Source: an uncultured Planctomycetota bacterium
Lineage (GTDB): Bacteria > Planctomycetota > Planctomycetia > Pirellulales > Thermoguttaceae
Assembly (NCBI GenBank): GCA_902797455.1
Contig: CADBTE010000016.1
Coordinates: 1-8,695, forward strand
Reading direction: 5' to 3'
Length of the DNA: 8,695 bases
The position numbers were made by a program, and so were the translations under genes. Shown here in pieces: positions 5,188-8,695 of the stretch. How positions within the stretch are numbered: the stretch's first letter is position 1; each line of letters begins with the position of its first letter. The notes under the pieces are model-generated. The model did no database searches and was not told the origin of the DNA. It saw only the letters and a list, made by a program, of their open reading frames with translations.

Positions 5188-6483
5188 ATGCGGTGGATTC
5201 GATTTGATTCGGTCGGCGGCGCTTCCGGCGATATGATCCTTGCGGCTTTAGTCGGCCTGGGCGCGGACGTGAATGTCTTAAAAGAACGCCTTCAGAGCGT
5301 TTTCTCCGATAAGTTTACCCTTCGGTTGGAAGAGGCCTCTTCTCATGGACTCTTCGGCCAAAGGATGACGGTCGACCTTCACGAGGAGCACCGCCTCGAA
5401 CACGAGGACTATGGTCATCATCACCATCACAAGCATGAATATGATCACGGGAAGCATCATCACCATCATCATGAGCACCGCTGTTTCGCCGATATCCGCG
5501 ATCTGATCCAGACCTCCCCACTGGAGGAGGAAATCAAAAAAAACGCTGTCGGAATCTTTCGCCTTCTGGCCGAGGCCGAGGGGGCGGTTCACCAATGTGC
5601 CCCCGAGGAGGTCCACTTTCATGAGGTCGGCGCCGCCGATTCCATCATCGATATTGTCGGCGCGGCGATCGGTTTCCATCTGCTTGGGGTCGAGGCAATC
5701 GAGGTCGGTCCGGTTCCGGTCGGCAGCGGCACGGTCCGCTGCGCGCACGGACTGATCCCCGTCCCTGCCCCGGCGGTCGTCGAAATTCTGAAGCTCGCGG
5801 CCTTCCCGGTGGCAAGTGACTGCGAACCGGTCGAAATGCTCACTCCCACCGGCGCGGCAATCCTTAGTTACTGGCCAAAGGCGGCCAAGTCCGGCCCAAC
5901 AAAGATCCTCCGGTCCGCACACGCCTTCGGTCACCGCGCGATGGCCGGCCGCCCCAACCTTCTGCGAGCGACACTGTGCCAAAGCGACAGTATCCCGTCC
6001 TCCGGCGGCGATTCCTCCGCCGTTTGTCCCGCTGAGAAACTCTTCCTGCTCCAGTGCAACCTGGACGACATCAGCAGCGAATTGACGGCCGAGGCGGCGC
6101 GGCGTCTGTTCGTTCTCGGCGCGCTCGATGTTTGGATCACCCCGATTCTGATGAAAAAAGGACGCGCGGGGCAGATGCTCAGCGCTCTGGCCCCCCCCGA
6201 TAAGAAAGACGCTCTCCTCACCGCGATCTTTGAGCATACAGGAACCTTCGGTGTCCGGGAAGAAGTGATCAATCGTTACGCCTTACAGCGCGGCTTTGTC
6301 CGGGTCTCCACACGCTTTGGGGATATCCGCGTCAAGGTCGGAACCCTCTTCGGCCGCCGTCTGACCGCCTCCCCCGAGTTCGACGACTGCCAAAAAGCCA
6401 GCTCCCAGTCTGGTGTCCCTTTAAGCGAAGTCTACGAAGAGGCGCGCCTGGCGTACCGACGCTCGGAGCAAGCGGAGACGTAA
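5188..6483 (+). CDS. larC: LarC, nickel-pincer cofactor biosynthesis (CTP-dependent nickel insertion)
   Basis: The product is 431 residues. ATG 5188 was chosen because MRWIRFDSVGGASGDM aligns with the usual LarC start and AGAAGAG lies at a workable distance; a GTG two codons upstream sits on that site. Hallmarks are FDSVGGASGDM (6-16), CFADIRDLI (99-107), EVHFHEVGAADSIIDIVGA (141-159), CEPVEMLTPTGAAIL (212-226), and in the C-terminal domain LQCNLDDISSEL (288-299), ALDVWITPILMKKGR (312-326), FGVREE (354-359) and PEFDDC (396-401). LarC inserts nickel into the pyridinium-bisthiocarboxylate mononucleotide made by LarB and LarE, giving the cofactor of lactate racemase LarA and related epimerases. 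A histidine-rich stretch (17 His within 65-97) is a probable nickel store or relay. The N- and C-terminal domains are in one frame, unlike the frameshifted Lactiplantibacillus gene. No other lar gene is in the window. Confidence 0.93.
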   Translation: MRWIRFDSVGGASGDMILAALVGLGADVNVLKERLQSVFSDKFTLRLEEASSHGLFGQRMTVDLHEEHRLEHEDYGHHHHHKHEYDHGKHHHHHHEHRCFADIRDLIQTSPLEEEIKKNAVGIFRLLAEAEGAVHQCAPEEVHFHEVGAADSIIDIVGAAIGFHLLGVEAIEVGPVPVGSGTVRCAHGLIPVPAPAVVEILKLAAFPVASDCEPVEMLTPTGAAILSYWPKAAKSGPTKILRSAHAFGHRAMAGRPNLLRATLCQSDSIPSSGGDSSAVCPAEKLFLLQCNLDDISSELTAEAARRLFVLGALDVWITPILMKKGRAGQMLSALAPPDKKDALLTAIFEHTGTFGVREEVINRYALQRGFVRVSTRFGDIRVKVGTLFGRRLTASPEFDDCQKASSQSGVPLSEVYEEARLAYRRSEQAET

Positions 6484-6498
6484 AAAATTTTCTCTGAG

Positions 6499-6515
6499 GA
6501 GCGCTTTTTGCGCTC
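6499..6515 (+). terminator. Hairpin after larC, possible terminator
   Basis: GAGCGC (6499-6504) and GCGCTC (6510-6515) form a perfect six-pair stem with a TTTTT loop, 15 bases after the larC stop. A second weaker pairing, ATCCG (6516-6520) with CGGAT (6535-6539), follows directly. There is no T-run after either stem, so termination here is uncertain. Confidence 0.4.
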
Positions 6516-6565
6516 ATCCGGCCTGAGTCACCGGCGGATCCCCCCTTCAAAAAAGTTTGTCCTTC

Positions 6566-6595
6566 TTGCCGCGCGCCCCCCGAAAGTGTTATAAT
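6566..6595 (+). promoter_or_regulatory. Predicted promoter for the 605-residue membrane protein gene and probably uppP
   Basis: TTGCCG (6566-6571) and a perfect TATAAT (6590-6595) are separated by 18 bases. Transcription would begin near 6602, giving a leader of about 120 bases. This placement also supports translation from 6722, since the in-frame ATG at 6557 lies upstream of the promoter. Confidence 0.65.
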
Positions 6596-6602
6596 GGACA
6601 GC

Positions 6603-6694
6603 GGTGTCTGGCTTCTTTTGGCTCCCAGGGGACAAAGGGCGTGTCTGCCGGGGACTTTAGCGGACACCAGCGAACAGACGTCATTTCCGTCCGC
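6603..6694 (+). promoter_or_regulatory. Structured 5' leader with competing pairings
   Basis: The segment at 6660-6668 (GCGGACACC) can pair with GTGTCTGC at 6641-6648 (eight pairs, eleven-base loop). Part of it (6661-6668) can instead pair with GGTGTCTG at 6603-6610 (eight pairs), or 6660-6665 with GTCCGC at 6689-6694 (six pairs). The pairings are mutually exclusive. GTGTCTG occurs twice as a direct repeat. It matches no riboswitch class I recognise. Confidence 0.35.
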
Positions 6695-6721
6695 GGGCCT
6701 TCGACCGCCGAGAGAAAGTCT

Positions 6722-8539
6722 ATGAGTTCCGACGATAACGATCCCGATAAGACCGGCCAAAACCCACTCGGTCAGAATCGTGATGGTCAAAACAACAGCG
6801 ACCCAAAGATTCCCGAGCCGCCAAGCGGTTCATCGGAACTTTACCAGGTCAACGACACCGACGGTTCTTCCGGGCCGATCACCGACCGTGAGATCAGCTG
6901 GCAGACGCCGAAAGAAGGCTACATCGCTCCCCCGAGTGACGGCACCCAGTCCGCATACGAAACCAGTTCTTCCCAAGAAGCCGGCGCCGCTGCCCCCAGT
7001 GACGAGGCACTTCGCTGGCAGATGCCCAAAGAAGAGTTCCGTGTCTCGTCGTTCACCCCCGGGGGTGAACTGTATCAAACCAGTTCCCAAGACGCGCCGG
7101 AAGAAGTCACCCAGCAGGCCCGCTCTTGGCAAACCAACGCCGCAGAGGTACTGGCCGACAGCGGCTCCAATGAGGTCTATGGCCTCAAAAGCGGGGTCAC
7201 CCCCTCCGATGAGCAGCCGGCCCCCGATCTTCAGGTTCTTTTTGCCGACACCCAATACAGTCCCGACGATGTTTACAGCATCGGTTCCGGCAGCGGAGAA
7301 ACCGACAGCGGCCCTTCCGGCGGAGACACCCCCAGCGGCACAACCGGTGACGGTGCCGCGCAGAAACCGACGCCCCAATCAAGCGACATCTACGGTGTCA
7401 GCGCGCCGGTCGAAAGGTTCTACTCCCCCGAAATCAGCCGGGGGCGAAGAACATTTGAGGACCCCGACGAGAAGTACGCCGACCCGGTCGGCCGCGCCGA
7501 GTACGAGGGGGCCCTTTCGGTCGAAACGCTCTACGAACGCAGAAAAAATCAGGAACGCCAGCGGATGTTCTTCGACGACGTCTCCTCCGACGACGAGACG
7601 GTGGAACCCCGTCATCCCGAACGTCCGAAGCTCCCCTCTTACCCGTTTTTTCGGGGAATCCTTCGTCCTTTCCTCAGCCCGTCCTTCGTGCTTCGAATCT
7701 CGATGCTGGCCTTCGCGGCGTTGGTCCCCTTCTACCCGGGGATTTGGCATTTTTCTCGCCACAGCGACGATATGGCGGAGGTTTTCGCGCAAAGCGCCTC
7801 CCAGGCCAACGTTCCGATCTCGCACTGGGAACAGCTTTTCCAGCTCCCGACGATCAATCGTTTTTTGGGGATCCTTTTCGATGATCGTCTCTTGCTCTTC
7901 TTCGTCTCACTGGTTTGGGGAGTCTTCGCGGTTCCCTACCTTCTTCAGGTCTTTACCGTCACGGCGGCCGGCGACGACCGCATTGAGGAATGGCCCGACG
8001 GGGGACTCCTTAACGGGATTGTTCAGTTTATCTGGATGGCGGCGCTGGTCATGATAGCGGGAATCCCCGGCTGGCTGCTTCTTCGTCCGTTCGACTGGGA
8101 AGAGGTCGGTTTTATCGCGGGAACCATTTTTATCACACCGATCTTTTTCCTCTCCTCCATGGAATCGGAGCATCTTTTCAGCCTGGTGACCAAGGGGGTA
8201 CTTAAGAGTTTCCTTACCACCCATCGCTACTGGCGCCGATTCTACATCGTCTCTATCCTTCTTTTCCTCCTGGGGGTGCTTGCCTTTGGCAGTATCCTTT
8301 GGTACGTTCTGGAGGATGTTGGTACCCGGCAGCTGCGCGTCATCATCGCGACGGTTCTCTCCGCGCTTTTGTTCTCTATCCTCCCGACCCTTTACCTCCG
8401 TTATCTTGGCCGCCTGGCCTGGATCATTCAAGACTCGGCCAATCACGATGCCAAAAGAGGTGGGAAAAAGGGACCGGATGAAGATGACGTGATCGGATTT
8501 ACCGCCGACGAAGAGATGATTTACATTGATGAGGCATAA
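6722..8539 (+). CDS. Unrecognised membrane protein with repetitive disordered N-terminal half
   Basis: The product is 605 residues starting at ATG 6722 (MSSDDNDPDK), with GAGAGAAAG just upstream. The frame continues to 6557, but that start precedes the predicted promoter. Residues 1-305 are acidic and rich in Ser, Gly, Pro, Asp and Gln, and look disordered. From 39 to about 230 they form degenerate repeats of 32-39 residues that open with (E/D)(L/V/I)Y and, in the first three units, contain WQ(T/M)PKE or a relic of it. The second half has about six hydrophobic segments: 321-341, 386-411, 429-453, 462-480, 507-530 and 537-560. GDDRIEEWPDGG (417-428) lies between the second and third. The tail is charged (571-605) and ends MIYIDEA. 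I do not recognise the family; a lineage-restricted inner-membrane protein is the likeliest class. It precedes uppP by 31 bases, so the two are probably cotranscribed, hinting at an envelope role. Confidence 0.8.
   Translation: MSSDDNDPDKTGQNPLGQNRDGQNNSDPKIPEPPSGSSELYQVNDTDGSSGPITDREISWQTPKEGYIAPPSDGTQSAYETSSSQEAGAAAPSDEALRWQMPKEEFRVSSFTPGGELYQTSSQDAPEEVTQQARSWQTNAAEVLADSGSNEVYGLKSGVTPSDEQPAPDLQVLFADTQYSPDDVYSIGSGSGETDSGPSGGDTPSGTTGDGAAQKPTPQSSDIYGVSAPVERFYSPEISRGRRTFEDPDEKYADPVGRAEYEGALSVETLYERRKNQERQRMFFDDVSSDDETVEPRHPERPKLPSYPFFRGILRPFLSPSFVLRISMLAFAALVPFYPGIWHFSRHSDDMAEVFAQSASQANVPISHWEQLFQLPTINRFLGILFDDRLLLFFVSLVWGVFAVPYLLQVFTVTAAGDDRIEEWPDGGLLNGIVQFIWMAALVMIAGIPGWLLLRPFDWEEVGFIAGTIFITPIFFLSSMESEHLFSLVTKGVLKSFLTTHRYWRRFYIVSILLFLLGVLAFGSILWYVLEDVGTRQLRVIIATVLSALLFSILPTLYLRYLGRLAWIIQDSANHDAKRGGKKGPDEDDVIGFTADEEMIYIDEA
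6836..7411 (+). repeat. Degenerate tandem protein repeat, 32-39 residues per unit
   Basis: Units of the 605-residue protein start near residues 39 (ELYQV), 77 (SAYETSS), 116 (ELYQTSS), 151 (EVYGLKSG), 183 (DVYSIGSG) and 222 (DIYGVSAP). WQTPKE, WQMPKE and WQTNAAE lie at 60, 99 and 136, in register with units 1-3. The later units have lost the Trp-Gln box. The repeat is seen at protein level; DNA identity between units is low, which suggests old duplication. Confidence 0.6.
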
Positions 8540-8570
8540 ATAGCCTCGTGGCTTGAGAATCAAAGGTTTT

Positions 8571-8695
8571 ATGGAAACCATAAAAGTTTTTCTGCTGGCG
8601 ATCATTCAGGGGATCGGTGAATTCCTTCCGATCAGTTCCTCCGGGCACCTGCTGGTTTTAGGGAAACTTCTTTCGGGGGAAGATACCGCCAGCGG
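8571..8695 (+). CDS. uppP: Undecaprenyl-diphosphate phosphatase UppP (BacA), N-terminal 41 codons only
   Basis: Translation from ATG 8571 gives METIKVFLLAII followed by QGIGEFLPISSSGHLLVLG (13-31) before the window ends. This is the first membrane helix and signature of the BacA/UppP family, including the (E/Q)xxxE motif (Gln13, Glu17) and SSSGH, which line the active site. UppP is an integral membrane enzyme that removes a phosphate from undecaprenyl diphosphate, recycling the lipid carrier for peptidoglycan and other glycans; overproduction gives bacitracin resistance. AAAGG at 8562-8566 serves as ribosome site. The gap from the preceding stop is 31 bases with no evident promoter or terminator, so it is probably read from the promoter at 6566. 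The second motif (PGxSRSxxT) lies outside the window. Confidence 0.9.
   Translation, partial: METIKVFLLAIIQGIGEFLPISSSGHLLVLGKLLSGEDTAS

Noticed and set aside
5401..5480. CAT/CAC-rich run considered as a DNA tandem repeat
   Set aside because: It is the codon run for the histidine-rich segment of LarC, with mixed CAT and CAC codons and interruptions, not an exact repeat array.
5278..6237. 319-codon open frame antisense to larC
   Set aside because: It lies entirely within the well-supported larC gene and its product has no recognisable domain; its hydrophobic Met/Val-rich stretch is the antisense of the histidine codons.
6557..6721. Start at ATG 6557 for the 605-residue protein
   Set aside because: It precedes the predicted -35 and -10 boxes and would translate the structured leader; MSSDDNDPDK at 6722 is preceded by a purine-rich ribosome site.
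6780..8054. Long open frame of 424 codons on the plus strand
   Set aside because: It overlaps the 605-residue gene in another frame; its product is a Ser/Arg/Pro-rich string without domains, typical of a shifted frame in G+C-rich coding DNA.
1..8695. CRISPR arrays, tRNA or rRNA genes, insertion sequences, attachment sites
   Set aside because: Read for regularly spaced repeats, cloverleaf-like inverted repeats with CCA ends, transposase-like proteins and flanking direct repeats; none found.

Overview
The window looks like chromosome from a Gram-negative bacterium of about 55-60% G+C, most likely a planctomycete or another member of the Planctomycetota-Verrucomicrobiota group. This is inferred from the mix of protein types: a Tat-exported nucleoside-hydrolase-like protein, an exported acetyl-esterase-like hydrolase, an isolated FtsQ-like protein, an LpoB-like lipoprotein, and a large disordered-plus-membrane protein of unknown family. 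No rRNA or other marker confirms it. There are eight genes, two of them cut by the window ends, and no tRNA, rRNA, CRISPR array or insertion sequence was seen.

Layout. Positions 1-779 (minus) hold the first 259 codons of a TupA-like ATP-grasp protein of surface-polysaccharide loci, visibly lower in G+C than the rest. A good rho-independent terminator (968-997) separates it from an LpoB-like lipoprotein gene (1026-1679, minus). Divergent from that is an FtsQ/DivIB-like single-pass membrane protein (1831-2832, plus). Two hairpins (2817-2863) lie between this gene and the convergent operon 4996-2870 (minus), which encodes a Tat-signal nucleoside-hydrolase-like protein followed by a secreted alpha/beta hydrolase. 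From a compact divergent promoter region (5079-5134) larC (5188-6483, plus) is read the other way. Next comes a gene for a 605-residue protein (6722-8539, plus) with a repetitive disordered N-terminal half and about six membrane segments, and then the start of uppP (8571 onward).

Themes. Four of the eight genes concern the cell envelope: a polysaccharide ATP-grasp enzyme, an LpoB-like penicillin-binding-protein activator, an FtsQ-like division protein, and undecaprenyl-diphosphate phosphatase. The exported pair 3839-4996/2870-3742 suggests breakdown of esterified glycans or nucleoside-like substrates outside the cytoplasm. LarC stands alone here, without larA, larB or larE.

No clearly new multi-gene system is visible. 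The points most worth following are the ~32-39-residue degenerate repeat in the 605-residue protein, its leader RNA with competing pairings, the divergent promoter pair whose -35 boxes overlap, and the LpoB-like/FtsQ-like divergent pair outside any division gene cluster. All promoter, hairpin and domain calls were made by eye from the sequence.
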